A DNA stretch of 64,000 bases from positions 107,458-171,457 of IMG/VR virus record IMGVR_UViG_3300029908_000004; one strand, 5' to 3'. The position numbers were made by a program, and so were the translations under genes. The stretch is from a virus. The notes under the pieces are model-generated. The model did no database searches. It was not told the origin of the DNA and saw nothing but the letters and a program-made list of their open reading frames with translations. Positions 1 to 5,496 of this stretch are shown here, one piece after another (within the stretch, counting starts at the first letter, position 1; every line of letters starts with the position of its first letter).

Positions 1-543
1 AACAGGTTCAATCCGAGGCTCACCAAGCTTGGTAAATGCCTCATCCACCACGGTATCAGAGACATATTGGTCGCCAAGCAGTTTCTTTACAATCACATCC
101 TGAGATACCTCGTTCAATTGCTTATCAGCAATAGAACGCATACCCCAGCGATTCGCATCAATGTTATGAGCGACAAACGTTGTGCCAATGTCCCAACTCT
201 GGAACCCCGGCATAGACAAAGAAGGCTTACCCACTTCCTTATTTAGGTAATCCAACAAATTGATTACCTTAGGAGTTTCAGCCTTCTTCTCCACAACTGG
301 CTCAGCCGGCTGAGATACAGGTACCTTCACCAACGCCTTCTCAGCTTCCAATAGAAGTGTTACCTTAGTCACATTGGACCGGATCCACTTCTTAGCCTCC
401 TCATTCCTAACCGCCCAGATATCGGTATTTTCATAGAACATCACCGACAAACCACCGATGACAAACAAAGTCTTGTTACCATCCTGTTTGTCCGCAGAAG
501 CACCCATAGCAGCAAACAACGCAACCAACGTATTAGAATCCAT
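1..543 (-). CDS. Unknown protein, N-terminal 181 codons (cut by window edge)
   Basis: The reading frame is open from an ATG at 543 to the left edge without a stop, so only the N-terminal part is visible. The start is chosen because GGAG (550-553) sits 6 nt upstream and is itself abutted by a perfect 6-bp hairpin (554-569). The protein begins with two short hydrophobic stretches around residues 6-15 and 25-36. A Pro/Glu/Lys-rich linker follows at about 73-92, and then a region predicted by eye to be helical. I recognise no family. It is the last visible gene of the leftward block of small genes. An opposite-strand frame at 458-643 overlaps it and has no good start. Confidence 0.7.
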   Translation of the reverse strand, partial: MDSNTLVALFAAMGASADKQDGNKTLFVIGGLSVMFYENTDIWAVRNEEAKKWIRSNVTKVTLLLEAEKALVKVPVSQPAEPVVEKKAETPKVINLLDYLNKEVGKPSLSMPGFQSWDIGTTFVAHNIDANRWGMRSIADKQLNEVSQDVIVKKLLGDQYVSDTVVDEAFTKLGEPRIEPV

Positions 544-553
544 AACACACTCC

Positions 554-569
554 ATGCCCAGAAGGGCAT
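554..569 (-). promoter_or_regulatory. Leader stem-loop abutting a Shine-Dalgarno
   Basis: Perfect 6-bp stem (ATGCCC/GGGCAT) with a 4-nt loop. It ends on the base next to the GGAG of the gene starting at 543. A second perfect hairpin (CTCGTAT/ATACGAG in the minus-strand RNA) lies further upstream at about 610-627. Confidence 0.6.
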
Positions 570-639
570 CTCCGTTAGTGGTATGCTTTTCACATCCACG
601 TTTAAGCGTATCTCGTATAACAATACGAGACAGATGTTT

Positions 640-837
640 CTAGAGGTTGTTCATCCAATAACCAATAGCAGTTAATACTTCTTCCTTAGTGCCAACGCAT
701 ACATTCAAAGGCACCGCTATCTTGCTTCCGCCCTCTTCAATAAATAGGGCACGGTATTCACCACTCTGTTTATCACGAGCAATGGTGACACGTTGGGAGA
801 AGAACACCCTTCGTACATCAATATCAGACAACGACAT
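640..837 (-). CDS. Unknown small protein, 65 aa
   Basis: The start at 837 is preferred over an upstream in-frame ATG at 885 because a strong AAGGAGG (844-850) lies 6 nt before it. The product opens with MSLSDIDVRRVFF. It looks like a few beta strands rich in basic residues, followed by a C-terminal helix (KEEVLTAIGYWMNNL). No signal peptide, membrane segment or catalytic motif is visible, and I recognise no family. It sits in a row of similarly sized leftward genes, each with its own Shine-Dalgarno and leader hairpin. Confidence 0.65.
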   Translation of the reverse strand: MSLSDIDVRRVFFSQRVTIARDKQSGEYRALFIEEGGSKIAVPLNVCVGTKEEVLTAIGYWMNNL

Positions 838-856
838 TCTATTCCTCCTTGTTACA

Positions 857-883
857 GAGCTACCTCTTATAGCAGGTATGCTC
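857..883 (-). promoter_or_regulatory. Leader stem-loop upstream of the gene starting at 837
   Basis: Nine-pair stem GAGCTACCT / AGGTA-GCTC with one bulged base. It lies 6 nt upstream of the AAGGAGG at 844-850. The loop contains GCTATAAG in the RNA sense, resembling the loop of the next leader at 1325-1346. Confidence 0.5.
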
Positions 884-889
884 AAAGAG

Positions 890-916
890 TAATACTAGGG
901 ACATAACCTAGTATTA
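890..916 (-). terminator. Intergenic 10-bp hairpin
   Basis: Perfect 10-bp inverted repeat TAATACTAGG / CCTAGTATTA with a 7-nt loop. It lies just after the stop codon (931) of the upstream gene. No clear U-tract follows, so it may be a processing or stabilising element and not a terminator. Confidence 0.45.
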
Positions 917-930
917 AACTCTCAGCATAT

Positions 931-1308
931 CTAGTTCATGTATTTAGAAGCTTCAGATACGGAGTTTTCATCCATATCCACACCGCCCCTCAAGTTAAGC
1001 ATAGAGGATAAATCCACTACTTGGATATCCCCTTGTGGTACGTTGTACATCTGCTTAAGAGCATACAAAGTGCTCCTAAGTACATGCGCCACTGTCCATT
1101 CCCTTCTGGGCAAACGACCCAGATAACGGGCAAGTATCCAAGGATACTTGAACTTACCTCCCCAAAAGCCCATCTCACGACGAGCTTTCTTGGTAAGTTC
1201 GTTATACTGCAGAGTCGTACCCTCCCCAGAAGAGAGGGTATACTCCAAGAAACGACCCAATGCCTGAGCACAAGGCTTAGGGAACGCTGTGTATATCAAT
1301 ATAGGCAT
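931..1308 (-). CDS. Unknown protein, 125 aa
   Basis: The start at 1308 (MPILIYTAF) is chosen because GGAGG lies about 6 nt upstream. A longer in-frame start at 1392 would add a hydrophobic extension read through the leader hairpin and is less likely. The protein is basic in the middle (TKKARREMGFWGGKFKYPW). Its central part reads WTVAHVLRSTLYALKQMYNVP, and the tail is acidic and serine-rich. No recognised family, no membrane segment in the chosen form. Part of the leftward accessory block. Confidence 0.65.
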   Translation of the reverse strand: MPILIYTAFPKPCAQALGRFLEYTLSSGEGTTLQYNELTKKARREMGFWGGKFKYPWILARYLGRLPRREWTVAHVLRSTLYALKQMYNVPQGDIQVVDLSSMLNLRGGVDMDENSVSEASKYMN

Positions 1309-1324
1309 ACTTCCTCCAATAGAA

Positions 1325-1346
1325 CATATCTTCAATAGCAGATATG
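1325..1346 (-). promoter_or_regulatory. Leader stem-loop upstream of the gene starting at 1308
   Basis: Seven-pair stem CATATCT/AGATATG, 8 nt upstream of GGAGG. The loop reads GCTATTGA in the RNA sense, close to the GCTATAAG loop of the leader at 857-883. Confidence 0.5.
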
Positions 1347-1355
1347 CCCAAAGGA

Positions 1356-1380
1356 CTAGGTATACTGTCACTATACCTAG
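1356..1380 (-). terminator. Intergenic 9-bp hairpin
   Basis: Perfect stem CTAGGTATA / TATACCTAG with a 7-nt loop. It lies between the stop at 1395 and the next leader hairpin, the same position as the hairpin at 890-916 but with a different sequence. Confidence 0.45.
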
Positions 1381-1394
1381 AACTCTCGACATAA

Positions 1395-1559
1395 CTACAT
1401 CTTGATCTTGGACAGCTCCTTTACTGCCCTATACATCCAGTAAGTCTCTAAAACAAGTGCTCCAACAACCAAAGCAGTCTTAAGACTCTTCGGTCTCACA
1501 GGTGCGAGTACTCCAAACATCACCCACTCCCCAAAGCTGCACTTCTTCTGTTCTTTCAT
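1395..1559 (-). CDS. Small membrane protein, 54 aa
   Basis: The start at 1559 (MKEQKKCSF) has a strong GGAGG 8-12 nt upstream. Longer in-frame starts exist, but they run through that site. Residues about 30-48 (KTALVVGALVLETYWMYRA) form one likely transmembrane helix, with a positively charged N-terminal half and a lysine-rich tail. It follows another small membrane protein (1562-1750) with a 2-nt gap, so the two may act at the inner membrane together. The function is not recognisable. Confidence 0.6.
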   Translation of the reverse strand: MKEQKKCSFGEWVMFGVLAPVRPKSLKTALVVGALVLETYWMYRAVKELSKIKM

Positions 1560-1561
1560 GA

Positions 1562-1750
1562 CTATATTTCCTCCGAGATATGGATGGTATACGTCGTCCA
1601 TCCAATTGTTAACACAACAACAAACTCGCACATCACAGTTGCATACGCACCATAACGTGGGAGCTCAACAGCGGCGAGCATATAATAATACACACTCGCC
1701 GCCAAAATGGTTACCACCACACCAAAGAGCGAATGGATAAACCTATTCAT
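1562..1750 (-). CDS. Small membrane protein with two helices, 62 aa
   Basis: The ATG at 1750 overlaps the end of the upstream 43-aa gene (stop at 1743-1745), so translation is probably coupled. AAGG lies about 9 nt before it. The product has two hydrophobic stretches, about residues 5-28 (IHSLFGVVVTILAASVYYYM) and 38-53 (TVMCEFVVVLTIGWTT), and short tails. It is small enough to be a holin, antiholin or superinfection protein, but nothing in the neighbourhood supports one of these over another. Confidence 0.6.
   Translation of the reverse strand: MNRFIHSLFGVVVTILAASVYYYMLAAVELPRYGAYATVMCEFVVVLTIGWTTYTIHISEEI
1582..1603 (-). promoter_or_regulatory. Leader stem-loop inside the 3' end of the upstream gene
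   Basis: Six-pair stem GGATGG/CCATCC with a 10-nt loop, 7 nt upstream of the GGAGG serving the gene that starts at 1559. Unlike the other leaders it overlaps coding sequence. Confidence 0.4.
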
Positions 1751-1874
1751 TGGCTACCTTAATTAATTCCAATATCGTCTCCAAAGCCTTGTCTTCCAAC
1801 CCCTTGAGACGGGCATCTTCCGCCTTGAGGCGGGCTTCATCTACCAAATTGTCGATTATCATCTCCAAAGACAT
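1743..1874 (-). CDS. Very small charged helical protein, 43 aa
   Basis: ATG at 1874 with AGGAGG (1881-1886) 6 nt upstream, reading through 43 codons to TAG at 1743-1745. The product starts MSLEMIIDNLVDEARL and is rich in Glu, Lys, Arg and Leu. It contains a short internal repeat (EARLKAED, DARLKGLED) and looks like one amphipathic helix that could form a coiled coil. It is translationally coupled to the membrane protein gene starting at 1750. A good Shine-Dalgarno and leader hairpin argue that this short frame is a real gene. Confidence 0.6.
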   Translation of the reverse strand: MSLEMIIDNLVDEARLKAEDARLKGLEDKALETILELIKVANE

Positions 1875-1885
1875 ATACTTCCTCC

Positions 1886-1915
1886 TAGAACATCCCCTAA
1901 AGCAGTTATGTTCTA
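1886..1915 (-). promoter_or_regulatory. Leader stem-loop abutting a Shine-Dalgarno
   Basis: Perfect 8-bp stem TAGAACAT/ATGTTCTA whose base touches the AGGAGG at 1881-1886 of the 43-aa gene. A further hairpin, GATACGG/CCGTATC (1921-1945), follows towards the upstream gene. Confidence 0.55.
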
Positions 1916-1974
1916 TCCCAGATACGGAGGGACTAACCCCGTATCAAGGGAGAATATAACTACTGTTGAACATA

Positions 1975-2277
1975 TTACCTAACTACAGACGTATCAATAG
2001 TCTTGGTATACCCCCTCACAGCAGCAGCCAATGCCTGCTTCTTGGTCATAATACGTGTGTTACCCATATACGTATTGAAGTAATGACGCACAGTCTGTTC
2101 TGGTATGGTACCGAACGACACTGACATCAACTCCGCCTGAAGCTCTGCAAACAACTGTTTGCGACCTTCTTCCCTAAGTGCCAACACAATGCTCAGAGTA
2201 GATGGAACAACCACCTGCTTCTGCTTATTGATGTTAATGGTACGAGCGGTGGCGAGCTTAGACCCAAATACGGTCAT
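1975..2277 (-). CDS. Unknown protein, 100 aa
   Basis: The start at 2277 (MTVFGSKLATARTININ) is preferred because AAGGAG (2284-2289) lies 6 nt upstream; the ATG at 2283 would have no spacing. The N-terminus is strand-like and basic. The middle is a charged helix (ALREEGRKQLFAELQAELMS). The end (MTKKQALAAAVRGYTKTI) is also basic and helical. It might bind nucleic acid, but there is no defined motif. Its leader is a near-duplicate of the leader of the next gene upstream (2623), while the proteins are not visibly related. Confidence 0.65.
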   Translation of the reverse strand: MTVFGSKLATARTININKQKQVVVPSTLSIVLALREEGRKQLFAELQAELMSVSFGTIPEQTVRHYFNTYMGNTRIMTKKQALAAAVRGYTKTIDTSVVR

Positions 2278-2291
2278 ATACATCTCCTTGT

Positions 2292-2306
2292 GAGCTATAC
2301 AAGCTC
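2292..2306 (-). promoter_or_regulatory. Leader stem-loop, copy 1 of a covarying pair
   Basis: Stem GAGCT/AGCTC with loop ATACA (plus-strand letters), 2 nt from the AAGGAG at 2284-2289. The leader at 2638-2652 has the same loop and position but stem GAGTC/GACTC, so two base pairs have changed together. Confidence 0.6.
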
Positions 2307-2328
2307 CTTTGATAACAGACATTACATA

Positions 2329-2379
2329 GCCTGCATCCTTCCATACACATAATACTTAGGTGTACAGAAGGATACAGGC
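2329..2379 (-). terminator. Long intergenic hairpin
   Basis: A 13-bp stem at 2329-2341 and 2367-2379 that pairs fully in the minus-strand RNA, with one G-U wobble. An inner TACAC/GTGTA stem and a neighbouring CCTCC/GGAGG hairpin (2380-2393) add to it. The same layout recurs at about 2672-2747 with different bases. Confidence 0.5.
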
Positions 2380-2407
2380 CCTCCCTAAGGAGGACCTATA
2401 TACATAA

Positions 2408-2623
2408 CTACACATGCTGACAATGTCCACCATGTAAACCCTTTGCAGGATATTCACATGGTGAATACGCCTCTATCCCCTCATTAATACATTTAGGACA
2501 GCGATTGTCTGTATAGAGCGCCTTTGGGTAATAGCAATCACAAGTTACGCATTCATACATGTTTTCACAGCGATTAAGCTCTACCAATGCGTCCCAAACA
2601 ACAGCTTTATCAAGCTTAGCCAT
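2408..2623 (-). CDS. Small zinc-ribbon-like protein, 71 aa
   Basis: ATG at 2623 with AAGGAG 6 nt upstream. Residues about 20-45 carry a Cys cluster ending in a CPKC knuckle (CENMYECVTCDCYYP, then NRCPKC), the arrangement of a four-cysteine zinc ribbon. More Cys and His residues follow near the end (GGHCQHV). Such small ribbons in phages usually bind nucleic acid or a protein partner, but that is family knowledge and not visible here. It lies in the leftward block with a duplicated type of leader. Confidence 0.65.
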   Translation of the reverse strand: MAKLDKAVVWDALVELNRCENMYECVTCDCYYPKALYTDNRCPKCINEGIEAYSPCEYPAKGLHGGHCQHV

Positions 2624-2637
2624 ATACATCTCCTTGT

Positions 2638-2652
2638 GAGTCATACAGACTC
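2638..2652 (-). promoter_or_regulatory. Leader stem-loop, copy 2 of a covarying pair
   Basis: Stem GAGTC/GACTC with loop ATACA, 2 nt from AAGGAG. Compared with 2292-2306 the loop is unchanged and two stem pairs are swapped in a compensatory way. This is direct evidence that the structure is kept. Confidence 0.6.
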
Positions 2653-2753
2653 CTTAGTGCAAGGTATTACCTAACCTGCACTCTTAAACGTATGTGTTAC
2701 ACAGGTATACGCTTAAGAGCACAGGCCCTCCCACTTAAGGGAGGACCTATATC

Positions 2754-3008
2754 CTATTTCATGTTGTTCGGATCCAGCATACGTTCCTGAGCGAAATCGC
2801 AAAACTCCCTGTATTCAATACAGGTAATCTCACCATCTCTCTCACCAAGAAGATGTTCAATAGCGTGTTGTAAGAACACATATACACCCGGAGCTAGCAC
2901 TTGGGTGTATACTATTTCAGCTAATAACTTCGTAGCGGGAATAGCTGCAATGGCATCCTGTCTAGCTTGCCATACGGCAAGCTCCTTCTTCCAGTGATTG
3001 TGAGACAT
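2754..3008 (-). CDS. Unknown protein, 84 aa
   Basis: The start at 3008 (MSHNHWKKELAVWQARQDA) has AAGGAGG (3013-3019) 4 nt upstream, directly abutted by a hairpin. The protein looks mainly helical: a basic and aromatic N-terminal helix, then AATKLLAEIVYTQVL-type hydrophobic helices, then a charged C-terminal part (GEITCIEYREFCDFAQERM). No signal peptide or known motif. Accessory gene of the leftward block. Confidence 0.65.
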   Translation of the reverse strand: MSHNHWKKELAVWQARQDAIAAIPATKLLAEIVYTQVLAPGVYVFLQHAIEHLLGERDGEITCIEYREFCDFAQERMLDPNNMK

Positions 3009-3019
3009 ACTGCCTCCTT

Positions 3020-3037
3020 GTAGCAACCGAAAGCTAC
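3020..3037 (-). promoter_or_regulatory. Leader stem-loop abutting a Shine-Dalgarno
   Basis: Stem GTAGC/GCTAC with an 8-nt loop. It begins on the base next to AAGGAGG (3013-3019). Confidence 0.55.
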
Positions 3038-3048
3038 ACATTACGTGG

Positions 3049-3101
3049 GACCCATCTTGTAAATGGGTCTTGTCGGTTAACTATGTGGTTATCCCACATA
3101 G
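3049..3101 (-). terminator. Two tandem intergenic hairpins
   Basis: GACCCAT/ATGGGTC (3049-3069) and CTATGTGG/CCACATAG (3081-3101) fill the gap after the stop codon at 3123. Both stems are perfect. There is no obvious U-tract, so termination is only one possible role. Confidence 0.45.
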
Positions 3102-3122
3102 CTACTCCCGATTAATACCGAA

Positions 3123-3323
3123 CTATAACCACGTCACTGGGTTTTCAGCAAAGACGTGTCTCACGTCTTTACCTTTTAACCAACACGCGTGGTCCAGCTC
3201 CGCCGCCTCGTTGGGTGACCTCAACCGAGTACAGAGAATTACTGGGGTTCCGCTGGAAAGGTCTACTACATTGTATAAATAAGACCGTTCCGACAGATTG
3301 GCGAAGAACGACGAGTTATTCAT
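3123..3323 (-). CDS. Unknown protein, 66 aa
   Basis: ATG at 3323 with AAGGAGG (3330-3336) 6 nt upstream. The N-terminus is MNNSSFFANLSERSYLYNVV. The product is short and mixed, with strand-like segments (VVDLSSGTPVILC) and a C-terminal KDVRHVFAENPVTWL. I see no motif that assigns a role. Part of the leftward block. Confidence 0.6.
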   Translation of the reverse strand: MNNSSFFANLSERSYLYNVVDLSSGTPVILCTRLRSPNEAAELDHACWLKGKDVRHVFAENPVTWL

Positions 3324-3335
3324 TTACTTCCTCCT

Positions 3336-3354
3336 TCTAGAATAAGGCTCTAGA
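3336..3354 (-). promoter_or_regulatory. Leader stem-loop abutting a Shine-Dalgarno
   Basis: Stem TCTAGA/TCTAGA with a 7-nt loop. Its base touches the AGGAGG of the gene that starts at 3323. Confidence 0.5.
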
Positions 3355-3374
3355 TAACCAACCTCACTACTAAT

Positions 3375-3463
3375 AGAGTCCTCTTAGAAAGGACTCTTGT
3401 GGGTTATCACGAGACTATCCTCGTGATCTTCCCCTGTTAAAGGGGAGTAGTTTCCTACTCCCC
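3375..3463 (-). terminator. Cluster of three strong intergenic hairpins
   Basis: Consecutive perfect stems lie between the stop at 3472 and the next leader: AGAGTCCT/AGGACTCT (3375-3397), ATCACGAG/CTCGTGAT (3406-3427) and GGGGAGTAG/CTACTCCCC (3442-3463). An outer pairing (ATAACC with GGGTTAT) may enclose the first. This is the densest structured gap in the block. Confidence 0.5.
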
Positions 3464-3471
3464 CATGTTTA

Positions 3472-3759
3472 CTACCTTGGCGGCAGGACGATCCCCTGTC
3501 CTGACTTCTCCGCCAACCTCGCTGCCAAGTTGTCATCCCATTCCTGGGATGTGGCGACAAGCTTGTTAAGTGTCGCGTCAACGGCGTCCTTCGCCCTTGA
3601 TGTAAAGGGATCGATAATGATCCCTGCCACGAGCACACTTACAAGGACGTGACCTGCTCCGTTCTCGATCGATTGCTCGATCGCTTTCGCCCCGTTGTGA
3701 AGGGACTTCAGCATTCTGTACTTTGCAACGGCAGCTGCTGCTCTTTCTCCGTGAGTCAT
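3472..3759 (-). CDS. Unknown protein with one membrane segment, 95 aa
   Basis: The start at 3759 (MTHGERAAAAVAKYRM) is preferred because AGGAGG (3767-3772) lies 7 nt upstream; a longer frame to 3837 reads back through the leader hairpin. Residues about 36-50 (HVLVSVLVAGIII) form a likely membrane or buried helix. Amphipathic helices flank it (LHNGAKAIEQSIEN before; AKDAVDATLNKLVATSQEW after). It is the first gene of the leftward block, next to the divergent intergenic region. No family recognised. Confidence 0.65.
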   Translation of the reverse strand: MTHGERAAAAVAKYRMLKSLHNGAKAIEQSIENGAGHVLVSVLVAGIIIDPFTSRAKDAVDATLNKLVATSQEWDDNLAARLAEKSGQGIVLPPR

Positions 3760-3772
3760 TGTAATTCCTCCT

Positions 3773-3838
3773 GGTGATTTATTTAATGAAGGGGTGGGCT
3801 CGAATGTATCTGTCGAATCCTTCTCCTTCATAATCACC
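3773..3838 (-). promoter_or_regulatory. Large leader stem-loop abutting a Shine-Dalgarno
   Basis: GGTGATT (3773-3779) pairs with AATCACC (3832-3838), and inside it TGAAGG (3787-3792) pairs with CCTTCA (3825-3830). The base is directly next to AGGAGG (3767-3772). This is the longest leader of the series, at the head of the leftward block. Confidence 0.5.
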
Positions 3839-3954
3839 TATACTATCAATCCATTACACTTTCTGGGTGGCTATAAGACTTTATCCAGTACGTCTATACT
3901 AAATATATTTATAGATCCTTTGGATATTTCTAGTTCTGATGGTATAATAAAGAC
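3839..3954 (+). promoter_or_regulatory. Divergent intergenic region with rightward promoter-like boxes
   Basis: This gap separates the leftward block from the rightward genes. A TATAAT at 3943-3948 has TTGGAT 17 nt upstream (3920-3925), a fair sigma70 match. TATACTAA at 3895-3902 matches a motif seen in other gaps. With a normal start point the transcript from 3943 would begin at or next to the ATG at 3955. No equally clear leftward promoter was found. Confidence 0.5.
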
Positions 3955-4317
3955 ATGAGAACTTCATCAATATCTATGAACGGGGTCCCCGCGATGATGT
4001 ATAAAGACATCCCCTATATAAACCAGAAGAATTGGTCCTCGTATGTAGACTTTAAAAGGATCGGTCGCATGCAGATTTGGTCTGCTCCTTTACCTATACC
4101 AGAGTCTATTTCTCCTATAGTTATAGTTTCTCCAGGAGAATTATATGATCATGAAGCTAAAAAACTTATCCGGTCTGGGAAGTTATTAGCTCAGGCCCAT
4201 GCTGCTTATCTTCTCCGATATTGGGGGCTAACCATACATAATTCTTTAACTACTGCGTTAATAAATTGTGTTTATGAAGAGACTAGAAAGGGTTTCGAAG
4301 ATGATCAAATTTTCTAG
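3955..4317 (+). CDS. Unknown protein, 120 aa
   Basis: First rightward gene. The ATG at 3955 follows a TATAAT box by only 6 nt and has no Shine-Dalgarno, so it would be read from a leaderless message unless translation starts further in, for example near 3979 or 3994. The protein has a strand-rich middle (MQIWSAPLPIPESISPIVIV). Its C-terminal part is helical (YDHEAKKLIRSGKLLAQAHAA). It ends inside the next gene with a 17-nt overlap. No recognised family. Confidence 0.55.
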   Translation: MRTSSISMNGVPAMMYKDIPYINQKNWSSYVDFKRIGRMQIWSAPLPIPESISPIVIVSPGELYDHEAKKLIRSGKLLAQAHAAYLLRYWGLTIHNSLTTALINCVYEETRKGFEDDQIF

Positions 4318-4831
4318 GGTTACAGTGATAGAAGTATTACCACACCACTGTTGGCACGAAGAAGCTGGAAATATTAAATGCTGTTATTGCGGGCTACTAG
4401 ATACATTCCTCCCCAGCGAGGCTGCTGGAGGACATGGCCGATATGCTATAAAGAATTCAATTAGAATTTATGAAAAGACGTTGTGTTCCGCCAGAATGAC
4501 GGAAGAACAGAAGAAGCAACAACTCTTTGAGGATTGCTTAGTACAGTCTATTAACCCACAGCTTATAACTAATCCATTTATTAGTTATACTCAACCTTAT
4601 CAACAATTTATTTATAGTTCACCACAAGTTACTACTACTGAGGGTTTACTAACTTATGTACCTTACCTAACCGGCCAAGTGGAGTCTACTTTTACTGGAA
4701 ACACAGAGAGTTTAGTACAGTACTTTTATACTTCTGGACTAGGAAACTCAATGTCTGGTGGGACAGCCTCATCAAACTTAGCATATAATCCAATCTATAA
4801 TTTGGAAGCTAACGTTATAGACAATAAGTAA
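4301..4831 (+). CDS. Protein with N-terminal zinc-binding motif, 176 aa
   Basis: The start at 4301 (MIKFSRVTVIEV) is chosen because AAAGGG lies upstream; an in-frame start at 4268 would overlap the previous gene much more. Residues about 15-31 contain HHCWHEEAGNIKCCYCG, a compact Cys/His set typical of a small zinc finger. The second half is low in charge and rich in Ser, Thr, Gln, Tyr and Asn, like virion or disordered surface sequence. It lies in the cluster of small zinc-finger genes before the terminase. The function is unknown. Confidence 0.6.
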   Translation: MIKFSRVTVIEVLPHHCWHEEAGNIKCCYCGLLDTFLPSEAAGGHGRYAIKNSIRIYEKTLCSARMTEEQKKQQLFEDCLVQSINPQLITNPFISYTQPYQQFIYSSPQVTTTEGLLTYVPYLTGQVESTFTGNTESLVQYFYTSGLGNSMSGGTASSNLAYNPIYNLEANVIDNK

Positions 4832-4880
4832 TAAACGAATAGAGCACGGAGAATAGATGTTTATCCTAAGTGGAGATAAT

Positions 4881-5210
4881 ATGACTATCAAGTATAGCAG
4901 GCGCGGCATATACAATCGGTTATACGGCTATCATTGTCCTATCTGTAGCGGTACCGGTAAGAAATTGGAATATGCACCGGATGAAGCATTAAATAATAAT
5001 GGGGACACCTTTACTACTTATATTATGAAGCCATGCCCTTGTTACGCTTGTGAGGGAACTGGAACTATAAGAAGTCAGACCCCTCCGAAGTTAACTCTGG
5101 AATCACCGAAGTTAACTCCTGAGGACACTCCATTTATAACAGGGATGCGTGCGCTTCGGATGGTTCGCGCCCAGCATGCCGCTGCTCTTGCCAGCCAGGT
5201 GCCTGAATAG
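4881..5210 (+). CDS. DnaJ-type zinc-finger protein, 109 aa
   Basis: The start at 4881 (MTIKYSRRG) has GTGGAGAT just upstream; the longer frame from 4857 would include that site. Two CxxCxGxG motifs are visible, CPICSGTG near residue 20 and CYACEGTG near residue 55, the signature of the DnaJ central zinc domain. No J domain is present. Isolated zinc domains of this kind bind a protein partner or stabilise a fold. The C-terminal third is Pro/Thr-rich and then helical. The neighbours are other small zinc-binding genes. Confidence 0.65.
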   Translation: MTIKYSRRGIYNRLYGYHCPICSGTGKKLEYAPDEALNNNGDTFTTYIMKPCPCYACEGTGTIRSQTPPKLTLESPKLTPEDTPFITGMRALRMVRAQHAAALASQVPE

Positions 5211-5212
5211 AA

Positions 5213-5476
5213 TTGCGTAAGAATAGAACAAACATATTTAATACTATTCCCTCTAATGTTAAAAGATGGACATATAGGTATGAGAAGAATGGCTATAATC
5301 TTGAACGACATTCAGATACTCTTATAGATTTAGTAACTATAGCTGTGGACGATTTGGAACAGAATAGAGCCATTCCTTTATCTATTCGGGCGGACTCAGT
5401 AGAGATAATGAATACACAGGACATAGCACTTGCTTGGTCAGATAAATACTTAGAGGGAAGAAAACTCTCCTATTAA
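5213..5476 (+). CDS. Unknown protein, 87 aa
   Basis: The frame begins with TTG at 5213, two bases after the stop of the DnaJ-like gene. The Shine-Dalgarno is weak, so the start probably depends on coupling. The N-terminus is basic (RKNRTNIFNTIPSNVKRW). A helical middle (HSDTLIDLVTIAVDDLEQ) follows. It has no motif I can name. Confidence 0.5.
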   Translation: MRKNRTNIFNTIPSNVKRWTYRYEKNGYNLERHSDTLIDLVTIAVDDLEQNRAIPLSIRADSVEIMNTQDIALAWSDKYLEGRKLSY

Positions 5477-5478
5477 CG

Positions 5479-5486
5479 TATACTAA
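5479..5486 (+). promoter_or_regulatory. TATACTAA motif
   Basis: Lies in the 20-nt gap before the gene at 5497. The same octamer is found in the gaps at 3895, 9109, 35210 and 59606. No good -35 box is present at the usual distance, so it is a candidate promoter element only. Confidence 0.3.
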
Positions 5487-5496
5487 TAAGGTTTGT

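Noticed and set aside
1021-1338. Plus-strand frames in the leftward block (for example 458-643, 938-1126, 1021-1338, 1558-1740)
   Set aside because: They have no ribosome site and overlap minus-strand genes that have strong ones.
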